64,000 nt of DNA from Eonycteris spelaea (Eukaryota; Chordata; Mammalia; Chiroptera; Pteropodidae). A program made the translations under genes and the position numbers. This document shows positions 55,381 to 64,000 of this stretch, piece by piece (the stretch's first letter is position 1; each line of letters opens with the position of its first letter). The notes below the pieces were generated by a model, which had not been told where the DNA came from, searched no databases, and was given only the letters and a program-made list of their open reading frames with translations. Location: contig PUFA01000066.1 of assembly GCA_003508835.1 (NCBI GenBank), positions 1,488,001 to 1,552,000 of the forward strand, read 5' to 3'.

Positions 55381-56815
55381 GTGAATCAAAGAGTTTTCAA
55401 CTGAGGGTGCTTACAAGTGAATATCATAAAGAGACCATAAAGGTGCTTTATTACTGTATGTTGATTATTCTAATTAAATGCTTTTCTAAGCATTGGGAGC
55501 ATGATGATTTAGTTCTTCTAGTTTTAAGCTCAGATCTTTTCAGTTTTGATACATGTTGGTTTGGAAATCTGTGAAATTTATAATATGGATACTGTGAAAC
55601 CATCATGCCAGTGGCCAATTTAAAAAATTCTTTTGAAAATATATATTCACTAAAAATGATGGCAAGTCTGGGAATGGGATTCTGTAGACTCAATTTAAGG
55701 AAATTTGTTTCAGGGAGATAAGCGAAGAGCAGTAAGCTGAGAAGCCAACTTGGCTAAGGTGCCCCTGAGACACAGCTCACCTTGATAGATGGTGCTGAGC
55801 TCGGCAAATGCCGAGTTCCCATCCCAAAGGGGCTGCCCATTTTCTGACAATTGACAACTCTATCTGTTGGCTGCAAATGTGTTGTGGGAAAAGGAGCGAA
55901 ATTGTGTTCAGTCCTCAGAGGGTACGACAGGTGTCCTCTTGACTTTCATACAACCTTGATTCTGAGCAGCCCTTTGGGATTCATCAGCGGCGAGATCCTT
56001 GGGTATTTAACCAGGTCCCCCTGAGGGCTGTGACCCGTGTAGACAAGAAATATAGCTGGGAGGCAGTGAGGAGGGAAATAGTTTTACCTCGGGACATTCT
56101 TCAAAAAGGGTATCTTTGCAACAACAATCTTTTGAAGCATTATGTCAACATGAATGATATTGAGGCAATGATCAAAAGCTTTCGAGAAAGCATTCTCAAA
56201 TAAGCAATTGCAGCTGGAGTGGTGAGGCTGTGAGAGTGTCCACGAAGGAGACGAAGGTTAGAAGCTCTGTGCTGGCTCCCTCCCAAATGGCACAGACCCC
56301 ATGCGGAGGTTTGCTGACCCAGGCCGAGTAGTAGCTCTGGCTCCAAGACTTGCAAGGTATTAATGCTGGAGGACTCGTCCCTCCCCAGAGGAGAAAGGTT
56401 TGGGGCTGCAAGAGCTGCAGGCAGGGGCTCTTTTGGTGATAGGTGCTTAGTCTCTGGTGCTGAGGTTTCTTTGCAAGGGGTCGCCTCTCCGGCTGGCAGT
56501 GCAAATACCTCACCTTTCAGGCAAGGAGTGGGAGGACTAATAGAACTGTGCCTGCAGATCACTTCACACAGGAAGTGAAACCACAAAAGACTTTCTTGAA
56601 AGTGGGACAGAGCGTCATGCCCATCACAGAGAAGCCCCCTTTCCGGCAGTCTTACTGCTGCCCCTGAGATATCAGTCAACACGGATGAACGTGTGTCACT
56701 GCCTCATGCTGTGTACCAGGTGTCGGCCACGCTCTAAAACCATCCTCAAATTCGTGTGGGGCCGGCACTGCAAGGGTAAGCTGAGCTGGTGTTTCAAAAG
56801 CTCTTTTCCTTGCAA
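55381..56815. other. Unique non-coding sequence
   Basis: AT-rich to about 56200, then mixed. A 180-codon minus-strand frame (56140-56682) has no recognisable domain. Nothing else recognised. Confidence 0.4.
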
Positions 56816-56819
56816 GTGA

Positions 56820-57000
56820 TTGAAATCTAGCTCTTAAAGTAAGAAGGGAATTTGCTGGTTCATGTAACTTAAAGGTCTAAGAGCATCTGACTTCAGACAC
56901 GGGTGGATGCAAGTGCTGGCATCATGTTATTAGAATCAAGTCTCATGGTTCCACTCTCCTCTGTGTTGGCTTCATCAATAAAAAAAAAAAGTGTGTTCCT
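56820..57000 (+). repeat. Possible old interspersed repeat
   Basis: 'tgattgaaatctagctctta' then 'gctggttcatgtaacttaaa' and 'gacacgggtggatgcaagtg' resemble a known mammalian repeat that I cannot name. An A run ends it at about 56979-56990. Confidence 0.3.
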
Positions 57001-57229
57001 TTTTCAAACACTAGCGATGGCAGTGTTTCCTCCAAAGATGGCTACAACCATGTCCCCAGCTTCCACAATCATCTGTAACATGACCTTGACATTTTTCCCA
57101 CAAAGAAGTGGCTCTATGTCTTCCTCTTGGATCTTGGAAATCAATAGATAGGTGAGAATGACTTTGGAGACCAGGTCAGAAGAGGTAATACAGCTCTTCT
57201 TTGCTTTCAGGACACTTGCTTTTGGAGCC

Positions 57230-57600
57230 CTGAACTGGTAAGAAGTCCTGCTGTTAGGAAGCCCAGCTATATGGAGAGGCCACACGTAGATGCTGAGGAC
57301 CACAGCCTCAGCTGAGGTCCCAGCCGATAGCGAGTAGCAAGCACCAGACTGAATGAAGATAATCCTGGAAGATTCCAGCCCCCAGCTATTGAGACATCAT
57401 CCCCAGCTGTTGATTCTTCCTAGCTGAGGCATCAGACATTGGGGAAGAGGGGAGTGGGGGAGAGATTAATGGATGGTCCTGCTCTGCTCAGTCTGAATTC
57501 CTAACCCACAGAATTCATGAGATAATTCACGAAATAATAAAATATTTTAAGCTCTTACGATCTGGAGTAGTTTGTTACGCATCAGTGGTGAGTGGAACAC
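57230..57600 (+). repeat. MLT1-type LTR (ERVL-MaLR) 3' part
   Basis: 'ctatatggagaggccacacg', 'aggaccacagcctcagctga', 'cctaacccacagaattcatg', 'agataattcacgaaataata' and 'ctggagtagtttgttacgca' match the 3' half of MLT1-type LTRs read on the plus strand. These are old non-autonomous LTR elements. No viral gene is present here. Confidence 0.65.
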
Positions 57601-59512
57601 CGGGGTTATCTTTTACCAGCCTCAAAGCCCTACCAGACGGAGGGGCTTCTTCCCAATTGTTCTGAGGCCATGTGGTCATTGGACCAGGCTGGGTCACGTT
57701 CTATCCCAAGCCAGTCATTACAGTTGGGAAATCCGCTGTCCTGATGGGCCCGACCTGAGTCATGTGCCTTCTGGGAGTGGGTCAGCCCTGGGAAGTGCCC
57801 CGAGGTGTGGGCACGGGGAGAGAGGCTTCCCCCAAAGAAATACTGAAATTGCATGGAAAAAAAAAAAAAGGTTGCTGGACAGAAACCACAGCTGCTCCTT
57901 CAGGCATTTACTATGATAAATGGGCTTAATTTTTTAGAATAAACAAAAGTGACCTCAGGACATGTCTCTGCAGATTGCAGCGGGGGCCCTGGGCACTGCC
58001 CACGCTGTATCTCCACCACGGTTCCCCTCCATGGATCCCAGTGCTGGGATCTCATGTTCTCCTCCACTGCTCTCTGTGATAATTCAGGGGATGGATGTCA
58101 ATCTACCCTTTTGGCCGATGGGGAGACTGAGCTACAGGGAAAGAAGAAGCCTTGAGGTGGTCCCAAGCAGAGCAGCGGGGGTGGGGGAGGGCGGGAGGCG
58201 GGGGTGGGCTGCAGATGCTGACCCAGGGGCAGACCGTCGGCCCTGAGGACGGCTGCAATCACCGACGGCCTCTGTGACGACACGGCCATTGGGTCAGTCT
58301 CTGTCCCCATCTGACAGGTCCCGGAAGAGCCCAGGTTCAGATTTCAGCAGGTCTCTGGAGCAGTCAGCGCCACACCAGTACCCCAAAGGCGGCTGGCGTG
58401 ACCCCCACTGGAGTGAGGGCTCTGAGTCCCACAGATCAGCTGGAAGACAAATCAATCCTCATCGCCTTTAAGAGTTAAGTGCCTAATAGTTCTCTGAACA
58501 GGCCTTGGGCTCGGCTGACGTTGGGGCTCTCCCTGCCCCTCTCCACTGCACAGACAGACGGGAAGCTCTGGACCGATCCACTCGGGACTGAGAAAATGGA
58601 GAGAGGGCGTGAGCATTCTTCTCTCCGACTGGGCGGCCGCGGCACGACCCGCTTCAGAAAGACAGCGGCTTCCCTTCTGGGGAGTTGGCCTGGAGGAAAT
58701 GTCCGCAGGTTGTGACATTTGCCCAGACGCCCCAACTCGTGGAATCACTTCTAGTTTCGGCAGGAGTCGTTGTGACATTGGGCTGTGATCACAGTCCGCT
58801 CAGCGGTCTGCCCCTAAGTGCCCCTCGTGCATTTCTCCCACAACCGGTGCCCCAACCCGCAGGCCAGGAGCTGAGACAAGAGCGTCCCTTCTGTGCCCAC
58901 CTGGGCTTTGGGACCCTCATGGGAGAGGACGCGAACAGGGCACCCGGAGGAATGCTTTGGGGACTCTGGGAAAGCAGGTGGTATCTAAGAGGGAGGTGAT
59001 TTCAGGTGATCTGGGGGTTTGTGAAAAAAGAAGTGGGAAGAGAAAAATGATGTAGGAGCAGTTAGTTGGCACCTGCAGGAACTGACCATGTGTTATTCTA
59101 ATAGTCTTACTTTTTAAAATTAACTTTTTTAGCGTATACCCTCTTGTTGCTAAGTATATACAACACGAAGGAAGATTACTTAGATTTTGTGATGTTGACT
59201 AAATGCCTTTTATTTATTTATTTTTTTGGTGGGAGTGGAGGTAAGGGTATTTCAAATACTAGTGTAAAAAGGAAACTTAACTTTTTTTTCACCCTTGGCG
59301 ATTATAAATCATTCGGAACTCTTTGGGGACAACACATTTTACAGAGCCTCTATCGGACCAGGTGCAAACGGAATGCTGAAGTTCAAGTTCAAATGTCTCT
59401 CCTCCTTGACCTTGATATGAAACCATGTCATATTTCACTCATGGGCTGCATGCATGTAAGCAATGTCAGCTTGCAGAGAATAGAACCTCAGCGAAAGGCA
59501 AGGTAGCTATTA
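57601..59512. other. Unique non-coding sequence
   Basis: No gene is supported. A degenerate MIR-like stretch on the minus strand is possible at 58075-58150. A G-rich tract lies at 58177-58208 and an A run at about 57857-57869. Frames of 104-120 codons show no domain. Confidence 0.35.
58177..58208 (+). repeat. G-rich tract with G-quadruplex potential
   Basis: Runs of three to five G separated by T, A, C or AGGC spacers within about 32 bases. Confidence 0.88.
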
Positions 59513-59889
59513 TGCTAGTTTCTCGGGGCTGCCGAAACAAAGCGCCACGGACTGGGTGGCTTAAACAGCAGAAACTTATTTTCTCAAAGTTCTGGAAGCT
59601 AGAAGTCCAAGATCAAAGTGTCCGCAGTGCTCTGTTTTTTGGAGGCTTCTCTTTCTTGGTTTGTAGATGGCCACCTTCTCTCTGTGTCTTCGCATGGTCT
59701 TTCCTCTGTGCATATCTTAATCTTTTATATGGACACCAGTTGTATTGATTAGGGCCTATTTTAATGACCTCAATTACCCTTAATGACCTCTTTGAAAACT
59801 CTGTCTCCCAATATAGTCATATCCTGAGGTGGTAGAGGTTGGGATGTCAACATATGAATTTGGGTAGGGACACACTCCCACCCATAACA
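59513..59889 (-). repeat. MLT1-type LTR (ERVL-MaLR), nearly complete
   Basis: The plus strand reads 'tgctagtttctcggggctgc', 'actgggtggcttaaacagca', 'aagttctggaagctagaagt', 'gcttctctttcttggtttgt', 'agatggccaccttctctctg', 'gacaccagttgtattgatta', 'gggcctattttaatgacctc' and ends 'cccataaca'. This is a near-complete MLT1A/B-like LTR in reverse orientation, about 377 bp with TG/CA ends. Target duplications are not evident. It is a solo LTR with no internal viral genes. Confidence 0.85.
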
Positions 59890-60475
59890 GCTGTTTTTGA
59901 TGAAAGCAAAGCTTTTATTTCTCTTTCAGCCATCCTGGTTTACACTAAGATCTGTCATCTCCTGATTCTTAAGTTCATCAATCAAACTGTCAGCAAGAAT
60001 TTACTGATTTCTTGCTCTCGGTTCAAGGGATAATGGATGGTACTAAGACCTTAAGAATCAGACACTGAATTCAGAGCACATTTGGTCTACCTGGAGAGAT
60101 AAATATTTAATTAAAAAACCCTCCAACTCTCTTATCTTATTGCCAGAGAGAAGGGCCATTCTTGGGGAGCATCTGAGATTCTTTTGGTCAATAGCATTTA
60201 TCATTTCTAGCTCTTAAGGAATATACTGAATGTTGCTTGTATACGCATTCCAGACTTCCCATTTTTCCCACATGTAATTGAAAGATTGGCCATTCCTGTT
60301 CTAGTGACTCAGCACTAAAGAAGTCATCAATCTCAGGTTTAAAATTAACTGCAAACGTAAAAGAGACAATTCAGCATAGCGGGAAGATAGGCAGCAAGCT
60401 CATTTTTACAAGCTTAAAAGCATTTGGGAATAAAAAAAAATCACACTTGGGAAACTGGAAACTGGAGGAAAATTC
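59890..60475. other. AT-rich non-coding sequence
   Basis: A diverged L2-like segment on the minus strand is possible at about 59985-60070. Otherwise nothing recognised. Confidence 0.35.
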
Positions 60476-60486
60476 TGCCAATTTAC

Positions 60487-60540
60487 TGTAAAAAACAAAC
60501 AAACAAACAAAAAAACCCAAAACCAAACCAAAACAAAACC
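60487..60540 (+). repeat. A-rich (AAAC)n simple repeat
   Basis: Repeated AAAC and AACC units in an A-rich tract of about 50 bp. Confidence 0.9.
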
Positions 60541-61482
60541 CTCCTCTTATCTTGAAACTGTTTAAGAATATTTTATCAAATTATCTATTTCCAGTAATGT
60601 TATTTTGGGGATCCATTTGATACCAGGTGACATGCGTCTCTTTAGTATTTCACTAACTTTGAACATTACAGTACCCAGATTATAGTTTCTAATGAAAAAA
60701 AGGGAGAAAGCCGGGGAGCCTGATGAATATGTTCGTTTCTATACCCATCTCATTCTTGCCTTGGATGATGGCTGAAAATGTTGCATGAGCCATTTTTTTA
60801 ATAATGGAAAAAGAAAAGGAAAATGGGGGTGCAGTGGCTCCCAGGTGAGCTGACACTTTGTTTATGTCTTCTTCCAGATTGTCCACATAGAAACAGGTCA
60901 CTGGATACCGGCCAGGCTCATGGAGATGGCTTGTGAACTTGGCTGATTTGCTTTAGATATAAGCCGTATTACAGTCCAGGAAGTCCTATTGTCCCTCCTG
61001 TAGATGGCAAGAGGAAGCCTCCACTCAATGAGCCCATCTCGAAATTCTTCTGTGAAGGCTGATATCTACTCTTATGTTGTGATGGCTCCTTCAGAGTCTG
61101 TTCCCAGTGACAGCAGATAAAGAAGGGCTCCTTAGGCAGGGACTTCTTTCCTCAAAACTCCACAGTTGACCCAACTCGGAAATCCCTAATGATTCCCTTT
61201 GGGCTGAAGCAATGCTTCTCCCAGAGTTCTCCGTGACAACTACTTCTAAAACACCATCCAAGGAGCCCTGGCTCATGAACATGACCTCCGTGTTGGATTG
61301 GCAGGACTCACCTGGTTATGATTAAATTAGGTTTTTAAGTGATTAGCTATGAGTACTTCAATGAGGTTAAAATTGTAATCAGGTGCACTAGGAAATTAAA
61401 ATATGAAAGGAATATTTTGTATTAGTAAACTACCTACAGGGAATACCTTCTATCTTCAACCAATGTTTCCCAGTGTGTGGGG
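60541..61482. other. Unique non-coding sequence
   Basis: No gene or repeat recognised upstream of the CAC/CAT array. Confidence 0.4.
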
Positions 61483-62530
61483 AACCATCACCACCATCAC
61501 CACTACCATCACATCACCATCATCACCACCATCACCACCACCACCACCATCACCACCACCATCACCATCACCATCACCATCACCATCACCATCACCATCA
61601 CCATCACCACCACCATCACCACCACCACCACCATCACCATCACCATCACCACCACCATCACCACCACCACCACCATCACCACCACCATCACATCACCATC
61701 ATCACCACCATCACCACCACCATCACCACCACCATCACCACCACCACCACCATCACCACCACCACCACCATCACCACCACCACCATCACCACCACCATCA
61801 CCATCACCACCACCATCACCACCACCATCACCACCACCATTACCACCACCACCATCACCACCACCATCACCACCACCATTACCACCACCACATCACCATC
61901 ACCACTACCACCATCACCACCACCATCACCATCACCACTACCACCATCACCACCACCATCACCATCACCACCACCATCACCATCACCATCATCACCACCA
62001 TCACCATCATCACCACCATCACCATCACCATCACCACCACCACACCACCACCACCACCACCACCATCACACCACCATCACCACCACCATCACCATCACCA
62101 TCACCACCACCATCACCATCATCACCACCATCACCATCACCATCACCACCACCGCCACCACCACCACCACCACCACCATCACCACCACCATCACCATCAT
62201 CACCACCATCACCATCACCATCACCACCACCACCACACCACCACCACCATCACCACCAATCACCACCACCATCACCACCACCATCACATCACCACCACCA
62301 TCACCATCATCACCACCATCACCATCACCATCATCACCACCACCACCACACCATCACCACCACCATCACCATCACCACTACCACCATCACCATCACCATC
62401 ACCACCACCATCACCATCACATTCATCAGCACCATTCCCCCATCAACAGCATCACTATCACCTTTGTCACTGGCATCACCATCACCTCTGTCACTGGTAC
62501 CACCATCACCTTCATCATCATTGTTTTAGC
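61483..62530 (+). repeat. Long CAC/CAT (TGG/ATG) trinucleotide array
   Basis: A roughly 1-kb array composed of CAC and CAT triplets, mostly as CACCAT and CACCACCAT blocks, with occasional ACC-type phase slips ('cacacc', 'catcacatcacc'). From 61483 to 62428 the plus strand contains only one G, at 62154. All three plus-strand frames are open for over 340 codons: runs of His, of Ser-Pro and of Thr-Ile. These follow from the triplet lacking T-first codons and are not evidence of a protein. The 3' edge (about 62429-62530) is more diverged, with 24-bp units. This is a variable-number satellite, likely polymorphic. Confidence 0.97.
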
Positions 62531-63425
62531 TAAAATCAGAATCAGCAACTATTACTCTTGGTTGGAGGATATAGAAAAATGCTTTTGTAAAGTAGACTTT
62601 GAGTAAAAAAAAAAAACAAACCATACTGGTAACAAATCAACTAGTGGATTTCTTGGAAATAATCTCCAAATCAGTGAAGATTTAAAGTATGCTAACTGCT
62701 CTTTACTATGAAAATGCCACAGGCTACTTCTAAGAAAAGGCAAGAACATGAGGCCTGGAAAGGGCCCCAGTTAATGGCGAGGACTTTGAAATGAATCAGT
62801 GCTGTGTTCCACATATTCTAAATTTTATATGTTCGAAGTGGAGGAAGAAAATATGAGTCGTCTGCAGAGAAAACAAATATAAATTCCTAGAGGATTTTTT
62901 TTTAAAAAAATGAGGCCACTCAGATATGGTGCAGCTTGAGTCAGTCCAGACCCTGCCATGTTGTTGCGGGGTGTATCAAGAAGCCAAAACAAAGGAGGGG
63001 GGCATCTTTCACCTCTGTTAATACTCACGCATCCATCATGATTCTTTCCCATCATAAAACAGAGAATTTAAAGATTATATGGCTCTCCTGTGTATTGTGG
63101 TGTCCAGAGAAAGCAGAGAGCCATTAAACAGAAGAGAAATAAAACTGGAAGACCCAACGACTGCAGAATGTGCGATTGTGTTGGACTATGTCCTCGTGTG
63201 AGTTTTCTTTGTTCCGGAGACCATCACAAATTCCAGTTGAAACGGGCTCAATTTGGAATTAATTTCTATCTCAATCCAGGCATGTTTTAGAAGCCTGGAG
63301 GGTCCCCAATCTTTCTGAGGTTGACTCTTTGAACATTGTCTTTGCTTGGGTTCCCCGCGAGCAGAGCTGGAGATGATGGCACTTCTCTGTCATTTATCTC
63401 CATGGCATCTAATGCCTTCTAACAA
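62531..63425. other. AT-rich unique non-coding sequence
   Basis: Nothing recognised except an A run at about 62606-62618 and a T/A junction near 62897-62911. Confidence 0.4.
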
Positions 63426-63429
63426 TATT

Positions 63430-63560
63430 TCTTCCCCTAAATAGAATAAAAACTCCACAAGGAATGTTTTTCAGTTTGCTCAGTGCTTCGTCTTTGGCTC
63501 CTAGAGGAGTGTCTGGCCTACAGGAGGCACTCCGTAACAATTTGTTGAATGAAAAAAACA
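63430..63560 (+). repeat. L2 LINE 3' end
   Basis: 'aatagaataaaaactccaca', 'gtgcttcgtctttggctcct', 'gtgtctggcctacaggaggc' and 'caatttgttgaatgaaaaaa' is a plus-strand L2 terminus. Confidence 0.75.
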
Positions 63561-63589
63561 TGAAGAGAGACAGAGAATATTGGGGTGGG

Positions 63590-63860
63590 GTATACTTTTG
63601 ACAGGGTTATCAGGGAAGGTACATTGGAGGAGGTGACAACTGGGTCTAGAAGGATGAGGGGGGCAGAAGACAGGGTATTTCAGATGGAAGGACTAGCCTG
63701 TGCAAAGGTCTCGGGATGGAACAAAACTAGTCACATTCAAAAACTTAAAGATGACCAAAGTTGCTAGAATTCTAGGAATGGGAGGTGGGGTGGGCAAGGG
63801 GGAGTGACACGAAATGAGACTGGAAAGATGGCAGGAGCCTCACGGTGCAAAGCTTTGGGT
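63590..63860 (-). repeat. L2 LINE internal fragment
   Basis: 'ttatcagggaaggtacattg', 'gaggaggtgacaactgggtc', 'gactagcctgtgcaaaggtc' and 'gggggagtgacacgaaatga' follow L2 in reverse complement. It starts about 30 bp after an L2 3' end of opposite orientation. Confidence 0.75.
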
Positions 63861-64000
63861 CTATCCAAGTTCTCCTAAAAGGTGCACTTGTCTTCATCAT
63901 TTAAGTATTCAACTCACATTTCCCGATTATCTTTATATCACTTATCAACTTATAACATCAGGTTATATATCTGTTTTCCCTACCATCCTGTGAGGTCCTT
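63861..64000. other. AT-rich tail of the window
   Basis: Nothing recognised. A cut-off repeat cannot be excluded at the window's end. Confidence 0.3.

Noticed and set aside
56979..57600. Possible processed pseudogene with an A-rich start
   Set aside because: The 3' part is better explained as an MLT1-type LTR, and no coding sequence resemblance was found.
61403..62606. Three overlapping plus-strand frames of 350-377 codons (His, Ser-Pro and Thr-Ile rich)
   Set aside because: They are the three readings of one CAC/CAT repeat. A real His-rich protein would not need all three frames open.
1..64000. CRISPR array, bacterial operon or phage-type system
   Set aside because: The sequence is plainly mammalian in repeat content. 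No regular spacer-repeat array or prokaryotic gene layout is present. The CAC/CAT and pentamer arrays lack unique spacers.

Overview
This window looks like non-coding nuclear DNA from a placental mammal. The evidence is the density of mammal-wide ancient repeats (MIR, L2, MaLR/MLT1 LTRs, MER20 and other hAT fossils, old L1), general CpG depletion broken by one clear CpG island, and many microsatellites. An L1 fragment on the minus strand at 28458-29110 has a 3' end resembling, from memory, L1s of laurasiatherian mammals and especially bats. I recognise no lineage-specific SINE of ruminants, pigs, camels, carnivores, horses or primates. A bat is therefore my best guess, but the order is an inference and the locus is not identified.

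I find no protein-coding gene, tRNA or rRNA that I can defend. Open reading frames are short, unrelated to any family I recognise, and either in GC-rich DNA, where stops are rare by chance, or inside simple repeats. The window most likely lies between genes or in a large intron. One or more non-coding transcripts could start at the CpG island near 50.0-50.8 kb.

Layout. 0-3.5 kb: mostly unique, with one MIR. 3.6-9.8 kb: a cluster of ancient repeats (L1 fragments around an LTR, several L2 fragments, a GGAA microsatellite). 9.8-18.2 kb: GC-rich unique sequence with MIRs, dinucleotide repeats and a weak CpG cluster near 15 kb. 18.2-28.4 kb: AT-richer, mostly unique sequence with a MER20, an L1, a 20-bp palindrome and candidate regulatory stretches. 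28.4-37.3 kb: bat-like L1, L2 and MIR fragments and a CCAAT/CCAGT pentamer array. 37.3-49 kb: mixed unique sequence with L2, MIR and hAT fossils and a 15-bp inverted repeat. 49-55 kb: two MER20 copies flanking the CpG island. 55-61 kb: AT-rich DNA with two MLT1-type LTRs. 61.48-62.53 kb: a striking trinucleotide-type array of CAC and CAT with almost no G on the plus strand. 62.5-64 kb: L2 fragments.

Family names come from remembered consensus features, not from a repeat search, and boundaries are approximate. No gene partnership can be described because no gene was found.
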